Positions 26,835 to 34,641 of a stretch of 64,000 nucleotides of DNA are shown here, one piece after another; the first letter of the stretch is position 1, and each line of letters begins with the position of its first letter. Location: positions 7,549,703 through 7,613,702 of the forward strand of contig CP016211.1 of assembly GCA_001931535.1 (NCBI GenBank), written 5' to 3'. The notes under the pieces were generated by a model. It worked only from the letters and a program-made list of their open reading frames with translations, had not been told where the DNA came from and ran no database searches. The stretch comes from Minicystis rosea (GTDB lineage: Bacteria > Myxococcota_A > Polyangia > Polyangiales > Polyangiaceae). Both the position numbers and the translations under genes were made by a program.

Positions 26835-28046
26835 ATGAAGTCGCTAGGGTCTTTGGTTCCGGTCGGGCTCATCGCGCTGACGCTGAGCGGTGTCGCAGGC
26901 TGCAAGAAGGACGAGCCGCCGAAGCCGGATCCGGCCTCGACCGCGCGGCCCGCGTCGAGCGCCCGCAGCAAGCTCAACACGCGCAACCCGATGGGCCCGG
27001 TCGCGAAGATCGACCCGCAGGCGATGAAGGATTACCGCCTCGACGTCTGTTACTTCGGCACGCTCTCGCTGCGTCAGGCGCGCGACGCGTACCTCGCGAG
27101 CCTCGGCAAGGACGAGCCCAGCGAGAAGAAGATCCCCTCCTTCGGCATCCCCGCCCCGACCGCCGCGGCGGCCGCGAGCGGCTCGGCGGCCGCGGGTCCG
27201 AGCGGCGCGCCCAAGGCGCCCCCGGCGCCCAAGCCCACCGCGGTCGCATCGGCGAGCGGCGCGGCCAGCGCGGGCCCCATCCCCGTCGGCCCGGATCGTC
27301 GTCCCGACGTCATGGTCCGCGCCCCGCACGAGCGGAACGCGCGCGCCTGCACCGCGGCCATCGCGCTCAAGGAGCCGCCCATGGGCGACGTCGACGCCGC
27401 GGTGAACGGCTTCGCCACGTTCGCGGTCGAGCTGGCCAAGGACATCACCACCGCGCACCAGTACTACGCGCGCGAAGAGTACAAGAAGGACAGCTTCGCG
27501 AAGGGCAAGGAGCTCCACAAGAAGCTCGTCGAGCAGTTCGCCAAGCTCGACGAGCTCCAGGGCAAGCTCGGCACCGCGCTCACCGCCTGGCGCAGCCAGC
27601 ACCCCGCCGACATCACCAAGATGGAGGAAGGTGAGAAGGTCGCCCGCGCCGCGCTCGACGAGGCCCGCGAGGTCTACACGCTCGTGGCCTTCAAGAAGGC
27701 CGACGGCGAGGCGTGGAAGACGGCCACCGACAAGCTGGAGAAGTCCATCGCGGCCCTCAAGACCTACTCGGACGGCCACGCCGCCGATCCGTGGGCCAAG
27801 ATCATGCTCGCGCCCTTCGAGGTCTTCGCGAAGACGGTGAAGGAGTCGAAGGTCACCGCCGACAAGACCTTCGAGTCCGAGGCGTTCCTCAACCTCGTCT
27901 CGAACTTCACCGGCCTCGTCGAGGCGCGCCAGCGCGCCATCTCGCGGCACGCGATGGCCCGCCCCGCGCTCCCGCCCCTCGGCACCGGCGCCCCCGGCGC
28001 TCCGCCCGCCCCGCCCGCGACGGGCGCTCCCGCCGAGCAGCATTGA
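26835..28046 (+). CDS. DUF3829-like lipoprotein
   Basis: 403 residues. Signal peptide MKSLGSLVPVGLIALTLSG with lipobox GVAGC and a KKDE start to the mature protein. A low-complexity Ala/Pro/Ser linker (about 105-150) splits an N-terminal segment (KDYRLDVCYFGTLSLRQARD) from a helical domain of ~200 residues (HQYYAREEYKKDSFAKG... to VEARQRAI), which resembles the YiiG/DUF3829 fold. The C-terminus is Pro/Ala-rich. GGAGG lies 9 bases before the ATG. An envelope role is inferred. The IS element has inserted about 45 bp past its stop. Confidence 0.82.
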   Translation: MKSLGSLVPVGLIALTLSGVAGCKKDEPPKPDPASTARPASSARSKLNTRNPMGPVAKIDPQAMKDYRLDVCYFGTLSLRQARDAYLASLGKDEPSEKKIPSFGIPAPTAAAAASGSAAAGPSGAPKAPPAPKPTAVASASGAASAGPIPVGPDRRPDVMVRAPHERNARACTAAIALKEPPMGDVDAAVNGFATFAVELAKDITTAHQYYAREEYKKDSFAKGKELHKKLVEQFAKLDELQGKLGTALTAWRSQHPADITKMEEGEKVARAALDEAREVYTLVAFKKADGEAWKTATDKLEKSIAALKTYSDGHAADPWAKIMLAPFEVFAKTVKESKVTADKTFESEAFLNLVSNFTGLVEARQRAISRHAMARPALPPLGTGAPGAPPAPPATGAPAEQH

Positions 28047-28054
28047 GTTACACA

Positions 28055-28075
28055 GCGGGGGCACGCCGCCCCCGC
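28055..28075. terminator. GC hairpin terminator
   Basis: GCGGGGG pairs with CCCCCGC (7 bp, 7-base loop) directly after the lipoprotein gene. Further GC hairpins continue on the far side of the IS, which split this block. Confidence 0.55.
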
Positions 28076-28083
28076 CGCCCCCC

Positions 28084-28092
28084 GTCTCACGG
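28084..28092 (+). repeat. Left 9-bp target site duplication of the IS
   Basis: GTCTCACGG immediately outside the left inverted repeat. The identical 9 bases follow the right inverted repeat at 29657-29665. Nine bases is the duplication size made by Tn5/IS50-type transposases. Confidence 0.92.
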
Positions 28093-29656
28093 CTGCGCAT
28101 TGGTCTCATTTTCGCCGCAGCTTCTCGGAGTGTTCGAACGCCTCGGTCCAGATCATCAGCCGCTTCAACCCACGTCCGATCGTGGTGGAGCCCGGCGGCC
28201 CGCCGGAGGACTTGCCAGTGTAGCCGCCGAGCTCGGCGATCCAGAGGACGGCCTGGGCGATGGTCGGCACGCCCTCCGGGATGGTCTCCGTGCGCGCCTT
28301 GTACTTGGTTTTCGCGGCGCGAAGCGCCTCGATCTCCATCGGGGACAGCGCGACGCTCGCCGCAGCGTCGGGCTGGGTGCGGGCGAGGTGCTTGAGGCGT
28401 TCGGCGCGAGCTGCCACCGCGGCGAGCATCGTAGCCCAGCGGATGACGCGATCTTTGGTGTGCAGCTGCGTGTCCTCGACATTGCAATGACCGCGCTTCC
28501 AGGCCCGGTGAAAGTCTTCCCCCGCCACCGGAAGCAGTACCCATGGATGATGCCCTTGGCGTCCTCGAAGCCGTTCACCTCGGCGTTGGTCAGGAGCATC
28601 CAGTCGAGGCGCTCTTCGCCGCGCGGCGTGCGACGCTCGTGAGCCCAGACCACGCGCACGTTCATCGTCGTGCGGTGGTGCGTTGCACGCTCGGGTAGAT
28701 CGAGCACGACATCCGCGTAGCGTACGTCGAGCCGGGCGCGCCGGGCGGCTCGTGTCGGCCCGGCGGGGATGTCGACGTCGTAGCTGCCCACGATGCGTTG
28801 CTTGCGCATGTGCCGGCGCAGCAGGCGCCGTCGGCCATCCACGAGCACCACGAGGCGGTCCTGGTTCGCGCGGATAGTGAACCGCCCTTGTTTCGCAACG
28901 GCGCGCAGAATCTCGGCGTTGTCGCCCTCGCGGTCGATCAGGAACCACGGCATGCACGAGGGCGCCTTCTGGTGCACCAGCTTGCCCGTACGCGCCACGA
29001 CGTCGACCCACTGCGCCGTCTCGGTCTCAAGGTCGCGTCGACGCGCGTACCGCCCCTTCTTGCTCTTCGGCCCGCGCGCCCAGAACTCGAGGTCGAGCAG
29101 CCCCACGGGAGCTCCGTCGGCAGTCACCGCGAGAGCGTCGATGACCTTCAACCCTCGCGTCGGAAGCGAGCGCATGCCGAGCGAGCCGAAGTCCTTCGTC
29201 TTCGAGACGTCCGTGAGCGAGAGGCTGGTCCCATCGACGACCACATAGACGAACGAAGCGTCGCTCACCGCGCGGAGCGACGCCTCTGCGAACGCCGTCG
29301 TGAGCGCCCTCGGCGCCATTTCGGTCTCAAGGAAGTCGTACGCCGCTTGCAGCTCCGCGCGCGTGCAGAAGACCTCCGTCAGTCGACCTGCCGGCTGGTC
29401 GGCGGCTTGTCGCAACATCGACGCGGCCCGCCGAACGCGACGCGCGTCGCCGAGCTTCGCCGACGCCACCTGCTCCTCCGCCCACCGCTGAACCTCACTG
29501 CTGTCGCCCATCCCGCGGCGCGCCCATCAGCGCGACCGTTGTCAAGTACGACAACATGGCCACCAGTGCGCCCGCTCTTAGGGGGACTGCGCTTGCCGTC
29601 ATTTTCACCGTCGACGGCGCCCCGCTTGTTCGCCCGGAGATGAGACCAATGCGCAG
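28093..29656 (-). mobile_element. IS4-family (Tn5/IS50-like) insertion sequence, 1564 bp
   Basis: Bounded by perfect 17-bp inverted repeats CTGCGCATTGGTCTCAT (28093-28109 and complement 29640-29656). Both begin with CTG, like the Tn5 end. Perfect 9-bp direct repeats GTCTCACGG flank both ends, so insertion is recent on the scale of point mutation. It carries a single transposase ORF on the minus strand that fills nearly the whole element, with one frame break. It landed in a GC-rich hairpin region after the DUF3829-like gene, disrupting no CDS. Confidence 0.93.
28106..29511 (-). pseudogene. IS4-family Tn5-like transposase, one frameshift
   Basis: DDE transposase of the Tn5 (IS50) group. The first frame (29511 inward) carries Asp93 (VVDGTSL) and Asp193 (FLIDREGD) and ends normal homology at GYCFRWRG. 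The second frame continues with EDFHRAWKRGHCNVEDTQL to a stop at 28106. One extra G in the five-G run at 28519-28523 joins both into 468 residues, close to the 476 of Tn5 transposase. It then rebuilds the YREK signature (Y-x2-R-x3-E-x6-K) with its catalytic Glu; Tn5 uses Asp97, Asp188 and Glu326. As given, the protein loses its catalytic Glu and C-terminal domain. It may be a true mutation or a homopolymer error. Confidence 0.9.
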
Positions 29657-30071
29657 GTCTCACGGCGGGGACTCGCGTCCCCGCCGCCCCACCAGCAAAG
29701 CTGGTGGGGCCCCACCACCCCGCGATCCACCCGCGCCGACAAGCAGGTTTCGCCGCTTCGGGCCTGATGCTCGTCGCATCGGGAAACGTGTCTGGCCCGA
29801 GCGTTGGGGCTCGTCCTCGGGCTTCGTTCGGGCCGATGATCATGCGACATGGCGATCGTTGGACCTCAAACGATCGCCGCGTGCCCGATCACATGGGCCG
29901 TCCGACAATCGTTGGACCTCAAACGATCGCCGTGCCCCATGCACGCGAGGCCTCGCACAATCGTTTGACCTCAAACGATCGACGCGCCCCGATCACATAG
30001 GCCATCCGACAATCGTTGGACCTCAAACTATTTCCGCGGAGCTCGTCCACCGGTGCGCGGCCCGCTCGCGG
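29657..30071. other. Intergenic region with hairpins and palindromic repeats
   Basis: About 415 bp between the IS and the ion-channel gene, without a supportable ORF. It starts with the right target duplication (29657-29665) and two strong hairpins: GGCGGGGAC/GTCCCCGCC at 29664-29685, and an 11-bp stem GCCCCACCAGC with AAA loop at 29686-29710. It ends with the four-copy palindromic repeat array. The hairpins may terminate the channel gene or be the separated half of the pre-insertion terminator block. Confidence 0.65.
29853..30030. repeat. Four copies of a 24-bp palindromic repeat
   Basis: Copies at 29853-29876, 29906-29929, 29958-29981 and 30010-30030 (last truncated). The arms are (C)AATCGTT or CGATCGTT and AACGATCG around GGACCTCA. 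Spacers are 28-29 bp; the first and third are near-identical (CCCGATCACATGGGCCGTCC versus CCCGATCACATAGGCCATCC), so the array arose by tandem duplication of a larger unit. Related palindromes occur at 16088-16105 and 31179-31200. Confidence 0.8.
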
Positions 30072-31373
30072 TCAGACGATGGTGGCGAGCGCCATGATGG
30101 CCACGGAGACGGTGGGCACGAGCCAGCGCCAGAGGCGGAAGAGCTGGGCCGCGCGCTCCGGTGGAACGATGAGGAAGGTCCACGTCGATCCCATGTTGAG
30201 GAGCAGCGCGACGTAGGTGCCCATCATCACCTTGTCGGCGCGCGTGAGGTAGCCGGTCGCCGGCAGCGTCGCGAGCAGGCCGTAGTGGAAGAGCACGGCG
30301 GCCGCGAGCATCGGCGCGCCGGTGTTGCTGCGCACCTCGAGCTCACGCGCGGGCACCCACATGCCGGTGAGCGCGATGACGACGATCATGTACGCCGGCA
30401 CGAAGACGCTGAGCGCGGCGGAGACGCCGAAGCGATCGAGGCCGACCTCGACCTTGTAGCGGGAGACCTGGAGATCGTCGCGATCGAAGCGGGGCGGATA
30501 ACGATGCTTCCAAGCCTTGGCGGCGATGTGCGCGACGCCCCAGCCCGGCACGGCGAAGTCCTCGTCGAGCGAGGTGCGCGCTTGGTCCGGCTCGAAGACG
30601 ATCTGATCGACACCGGCGAACATGTCCTCGACCTCGACGGGCAGGACCTGCGTGTCGAACGGGTAGTGCCGCAGATCGATCGGACCGCCGAACTCGCCGC
30701 GAACCCGAAGCAGCTTGAAGGTCGGCGTGTCGACGATGAGCTCTTGATCGACCGACTTGCCATTGGTGAACACGAGGCGGAGCTCCGGCATCTCCTTGTC
30801 GATGCTGGTCAGCGAGAGGAACAGCTCGGCCTCGAAAGCCCCCGTCTGGATGTTGTAGTCGCGCACGTGCGAGATGACCGAGCCCACCTTCACGTGCGAA
30901 GGGCCGCCGAAGCGCGGGTGCGCGAAGAGCGACTTGAACGGCCCCTCACGATGAATCGGGACCTTGCCCTCTCCCAGCGCTTTGCGCTGTTCCTCGGAGA
31001 GGCCCTTGTCGAAATCCGCGTCCGTCTGCACGACCGAGTAGTCGAGCCCCGCCGGCTTCTTCTTCTCGTCTTTGCCGCCCGACGCGGAGCTCGCGCTCGC
31101 TGCCGGCACTGCGCTCACCACAGGCGCTGCGCTCGTCGCAGCAGCCGCACCCACGCTCGCTGCCGGCGCTGCGCTCGGAATCGTTGGAGCTCCAACGATT
31201 GCCCGCGCCCCCGCCCCAGCGCGCCCCGCGGGCTGCGCGATCGCGGGCTGGACCGACAGCGGAGCACCGCGCGGACCACCGAGCTTGAGCGCGACGATGG
31301 CGAGCCCGAGCACCACCGCGACCACCACCGAGACGATGTGCAGAAGGCCGTGAGGGCCGCGGGGGTGAGGCAT
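30072..31373 (-). CDS. Pentameric ligand-gated ion channel (Cys-loop receptor superfamily) homologue
   Basis: 433 residues. An N-terminal membrane anchor or signal (LLHIVSVVVAVVLGLAIVAL) precedes an Ala/Pro/Ser-rich linker (~60 residues). A ~210-residue beta-sandwich domain follows, with DLRHYPFDTQ, the hallmark of the Cys-loop-equivalent region (here without cysteines), and a typical pre-TM1 segment. Four membrane helices come last, at about 311-337 (VFVPAYMIVVIALTG), 345-371, 373-398 and 411-433. This matches GLIC/ELIC-type channels, which gate ions in response to protons or small amines; the ligand is unknown. A 22-bp palindrome of the local repeat family sits inside the linker coding region. 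Confidence 0.8.
   Translation of the reverse strand: MPHPRGPHGLLHIVSVVVAVVLGLAIVALKLGGPRGAPLSVQPAIAQPAGRAGAGARAIVGAPTIPSAAPAASVGAAAATSAAPVVSAVPAASASSASGGKDEKKKPAGLDYSVVQTDADFDKGLSEEQRKALGEGKVPIHREGPFKSLFAHPRFGGPSHVKVGSVISHVRDYNIQTGAFEAELFLSLTSIDKEMPELRLVFTNGKSVDQELIVDTPTFKLLRVRGEFGGPIDLRHYPFDTQVLPVEVEDMFAGVDQIVFEPDQARTSLDEDFAVPGWGVAHIAAKAWKHRYPPRFDRDDLQVSRYKVEVGLDRFGVSAALSVFVPAYMIVVIALTGMWVPARELEVRSNTGAPMLAAAVLFHYGLLATLPATGYLTRADKVMMGTYVALLLNMGSTWTFLIVPPERAAQLFRLWRWLVPTVSVAIMALATIV
31179..31200. repeat. 22-bp perfect palindrome inside the channel gene
   Basis: AATCGTTGGAG followed by its exact complement. The half-site matches the array at 29853-30030. It encodes VGAPTIP within the disordered linker, so the insertion would be tolerated by the protein. 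Confidence 0.75.
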
Positions 31374-31438
31374 CGCGCGACACGGTAGCGGCTTCCGATC
31401 CGAAGCGAACCGGAAATGACGGTGCGCGGACTACACCA

Positions 31439-32992
31439 TCAAGCGACCACCGGCGCGCCCTCGACGCGCGCATCACGGCAGCGGAAGACGTTCCCGAGCA
31501 GCGCAGCCGCGCACGGCGCGACCACCTCGCGGAGAGCCGCTCGCCGCGCCGCCGCGAGCGCGGCCTCGCCTGCCGGGCTCCGCTCCACCGCCGCCGTCGC
31601 CTCCTCGAAGCACTGCGCTGCGAACTGCGCATCATCGGCTCGCCCATCCAGCATCCACGCGAGCGTCCGCCACGCGAGCTCGGCGTGTCGCTGCTCGTCC
31701 TCCGCGATGCGCCGGTGCGTCGCGCGGAGCAGCGGATCGCGCGCGATCTCCGCGAGCGCCAAGGCCTCCGCGACGCCGAGCGTCTCGCCGACACAAGCCT
31801 CCTCGATGAGCGCGCGCATCACCACGCGCCGATCCGTCGCGATGCGCACCGCCCGCAAATCGAGCGCTCCCGGCCCGATCTCCCGCCCCGCATACGCGCT
31901 CGCGAGCCCATAGGCGATGCGCGCGTGCTCCACTTCGTCGAGGCCGGCGCGCTGCGCTTCGGCCACGAGCGCAGCCGGCGCACCGAGCGCGAGGAGCTCC
32001 ATGGTGAAGCGCGCGAAGCTCGCCACCGACGCATGCTCCATCGCCGCGGCCTCGGCCCAGTAGCGCGCGAGCGCCTCGCGCTCAACGGCATCGAGGCCAT
32101 CGAGGCCGATGAGATCCGGCTCGAGGCGCGCCGACCAATCTCCGCGCGCGATCGCCCGAGCCGTGCGCGCGCGGCCCTCGACCAACAAGGGTCGCCCGAG
32201 CACACACGTCCACCCGAGGCATTGCCACGTCCCCTCCGACATCACGCAGCTCAGGTGTTGGCCACCGTCACCCGCGCAATCCGGATCGGTCCGGCAGACG
32301 TCCTCGGGATTGCGACAAGCCACCTCCACGTCGGCCGTACAACCATTGAAGTACGTGGAGAGCGCGCAATCGCCGGTCGCGCAATCGGCCCCAGTCGAGC
32401 ACGTGGCATTGGCGCAGACTGACCAATCGGCGTCCGTCGGAAGAACACCGCCGCAGACACACACCTTGCCGGCACCGCACTCTTCGTCGGACACGCACGA
32501 ATACGCGCAGCCACACGACGTGACGAGCCCCGCGTCCTCCACCACCGCGGTGAACACGCAACGACCGTGCGGCCCCGCGGTGCAGTCCGCGTCGCTCGTG
32601 CAAGTGATGTTGTTCTCCGTCCCCGTGCACGAAGGCGCGCTGATGGTCGGATCGCAGGTCACGACCTCCACGCGATGAACCGACGTGTCCGGACAGCGCA
32701 CGAAGCCCGACGGCATTCCATCGACCGTCAGAATCGGCTCGGCATCGTCACACACCGGATCTTTGGGGCCCGCATCCACGGTGGCCGCGCCGCCCGTCGC
32801 ACCGGCCCCGCCGCTCGCCGCACCGCCGCTCGCGACGCTCGTCGAAGGCGCGCCGCCCGAGCCCGTGGTGCCCCCGCCCGCACCGCCGCTGCCCGGCGGC
32901 CGCGCGGCGCCCTGACCACAAGCCATGACGCCGAGCCCCGCGGCCGCCAGCAACGAAATCCGCAACGAAGCGAGGGAGTGTGCCCGAACCAC
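31439..32992 (-). CDS. Lipoprotein with Cys-rich repeats fused to a ferritin-like domain
   Basis: About 517 residues. Lipoprotein signal with lipobox GVMAC, a Gly/Ser linker, then ~200 residues of Cys-rich repeats (CTSDADCTAGPHGRC, CVSDEECGAGKVCVC). The C-terminal ~230 residues form a helical ferritin-like domain with the ExxH pairs expected of a di-iron site: WAEAAAMEHASVASF, DEVEHARIAYG, EEACVGETLG and EDEQRHAELAW. I chose the GTG reading VVRAHSLASL, which gives a clean signal peptide. TTG/GTG starts up to 33019 would overlap the upstream gene's stop. It probably handles metal or oxidises a substrate at the cell surface. Confidence 0.82.
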   Translation of the reverse strand: MVRAHSLASLRISLLAAAGLGVMACGQGAARPPGSGGAGGGTTGSGGAPSTSVASGGAASGGAGATGGAATVDAGPKDPVCDDAEPILTVDGMPSGFVRCPDTSVHRVEVVTCDPTISAPSCTGTENNITCTSDADCTAGPHGRCVFTAVVEDAGLVTSCGCAYSCVSDEECGAGKVCVCGGVLPTDADWSVCANATCSTGADCATGDCALSTYFNGCTADVEVACRNPEDVCRTDPDCAGDGGQHLSCVMSEGTWQCLGWTCVLGRPLLVEGRARTARAIARGDWSARLEPDLIGLDGLDAVEREALARYWAEAAAMEHASVASFARFTMELLALGAPAALVAEAQRAGLDEVEHARIAYGLASAYAGREIGPGALDLRAVRIATDRRVVMRALIEEACVGETLGVAEALALAEIARDPLLRATHRRIAEDEQRHAELAWRTLAWMLDGRADDAQFAAQCFEEATAAVERSPAGEAALAAARRAALREVVAPCAAALLGNVFRCRDARVEGAPVVA

Positions 32993-32999
32993 GAACGGC

Positions 33000-34352
33000 T
33001 CAGTTCCCGACGACACCAATCCAGATGTTCTTCTGCCCGTCGAGCGTCGACTCCACGATGAACGACTCGGTCTTGTTCATGCCGGTGCCGTTCACGGTGA
33101 TGGTCAGATGCAGCTTTTCACCGTTTTGGCCGGAGTCCCGATCGAGCACCAGATCGAGCTTGGCCTTTTGCCCGAAGAGCGCGGAGACGTCCTTCGCCTC
33201 GACCGTCCACGGGCCGCCCGTCGGGCCGTCGCTGAAGAGATCCAGCTCGATGGTCTTCGACTCGCCGAGCGGGATCTTCACGCCCTTCACCGTGACCTGC
33301 TGGCCATAGAGCGAATAAGTGACGTTGTCGGGCAGCACGGGCGCCGCATTGAAATACACCGCGTTCGGCAGCGCCGGCACGCACGGATCGTGACCGGCCT
33401 TGGCCGCCTTGTTGGACCAGCTCCGCTGCACCACGTAAGGCAGCTCGTCGAATTGGGTGAACGCGTTGTCGAACTGCGCGCACATGTCGGCCGTCTCGCC
33501 CCCGCCGAGGACGCGCAGCCAATAGATGTGCTGATCATCCATCATGGCGTAGGTCGGGTTCGTCATCGGATAAGGATCGGTCGAGGCCTCGATGATCTCG
33601 TGGCTCGACGTCGCCGTCACCGCGTCGATCCCCGTCATCTCTCCGAAGAAATCGCAGCGCGGGATGACCGCGTAGGCCACGTCCCGCTTCGCGTGCGCGT
33701 CGTCGAGCGTGATGTTGGAGTGGTAACCACCGAAGGACGTGCAGCTCCCCGCCCCCTGCGAGGTGATGGTGGTGCCGCTCGGGTAATTCAACACGTACAC
33801 GGTGTTGGCGTCGGCCGCGGGCCAGGCCGGATCGTCACCATTGAGCTTCCCCGCGAGCCAGGTCTGGATGTCGGTGTCGTCGATGTTGGACGGCGCCTCC
33901 TCCGTGAGCTCCACCGCGTCGCCCGCCGTCGCCACGCCGACACCATATTCCTTGGTGTTGGCGGTCCAATACGCGGTGCCACCGACCTTGCTGCTGAAGT
34001 CCTTGATCTGCGCGATCATCGTCGCATCGTCGTTGGCGAAGAAGACCGGGATGATCTTGGGCGTCTTCAGCACCGGACCGCCATAATTGATGACGGTCGG
34101 CGGCGTCGGATGCGGCGCCGGATAGACGTCGCTCGGCATCCCATTGTCACCGCCCGTGCCGCCGCTCCCCGTGGTCGTGGTGGTGGTGGTCGTCGTCGAG
34201 GAGCTCGTGGTGGTGGCCTCGCCGCCCGCGCCGCCGCTCCCGGTCGTCGAGCTGGCCTCCATGGCTTTCTCGACGCCGCCGCACGCGACAGCCACCGCTC
34301 CAACGAGGATGGGGAGAGCACCGAGAGACACGATACGAGGAAGGATCGTCAT
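33000..34352 (-). CDS. Secreted lipoprotein, putative HE-motif hydrolase
   Basis: About 450 residues from ATG MTILPRIV (GAGAG 4 bases upstream; an ATG 12 bases earlier is possible). Lipobox AVAVAC, then a Ser/Thr/Gly linker with a nine-Thr run. The globular domain has GGPVLKTPKIIPVFF, a central ATSSHEIIEASTDP segment and DQHIYWL. The SHExxEAxTDP pattern recurs in secreted bacterial and fungal proteins that look like zinc peptidases (His, Glu and a downstream acidic ligand), but the full HExxH motif is absent, so enzymatic activity is a guess. The C-terminal ~100 residues look like a beta-sandwich. It is followed closely by the ferritin-like lipoprotein, probably as an operon. Confidence 0.75.
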   Translation of the reverse strand: MTILPRIVSLGALPILVGAVAVACGGVEKAMEASSTTGSGGAGGEATTTSSSTTTTTTTTTGSGGTGGDNGMPSDVYPAPHPTPPTVINYGGPVLKTPKIIPVFFANDDATMIAQIKDFSSKVGGTAYWTANTKEYGVGVATAGDAVELTEEAPSNIDDTDIQTWLAGKLNGDDPAWPAADANTVYVLNYPSGTTITSQGAGSCTSFGGYHSNITLDDAHAKRDVAYAVIPRCDFFGEMTGIDAVTATSSHEIIEASTDPYPMTNPTYAMMDDQHIYWLRVLGGGETADMCAQFDNAFTQFDELPYVVQRSWSNKAAKAGHDPCVPALPNAVYFNAAPVLPDNVTYSLYGQQVTVKGVKIPLGESKTIELDLFSDGPTGGPWTVEAKDVSALFGQKAKLDLVLDRDSGQNGEKLHLTITVNGTGMNKTESFIVESTLDGQKNIWIGVVGN

Positions 34353-34641
34353 CGCATCTCTCATGCAGAGAAAACCGACGCGCGTCCATGGAGAAGACTC
34401 CCCCACCACGCAAAGAACAGTGGTGGCAGAACAGTCGTCCCCGGACGCATACCCAATACGAATTCGCCCCAGCGCCCACGATCGTCGCGCGGCTCACGAT
34501 CGCCGGGACAAAGCGCCATATGACGCCGTCGCCTCACGCCATGTCGCCTCGTCGAGATTGGCAGTCGGGGCACGCTCGAAAGGGCCATGTCGAGCGTCGA
34601 CCGAAGACCGAATGTCTCGTGAGACCTCTTCGCTCACCCCG

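Noticed and set aside
28519..28523. Programmed ribosomal frameshifting in the transposase
   Set aside because: IS4/Tn5-type elements use a single frame, the G-run has no usual slippery heptamer context, and the same one-base shortfall occurs in unrelated genes nearby.
29853..30030. A CRISPR-like array: 24-bp repeats with 28-29-bp spacers
   Set aside because: The first and third spacers are nearly identical, the repeat is itself palindromic and found elsewhere in the window, and no cas gene is present. It is a duplicated palindromic repeat.
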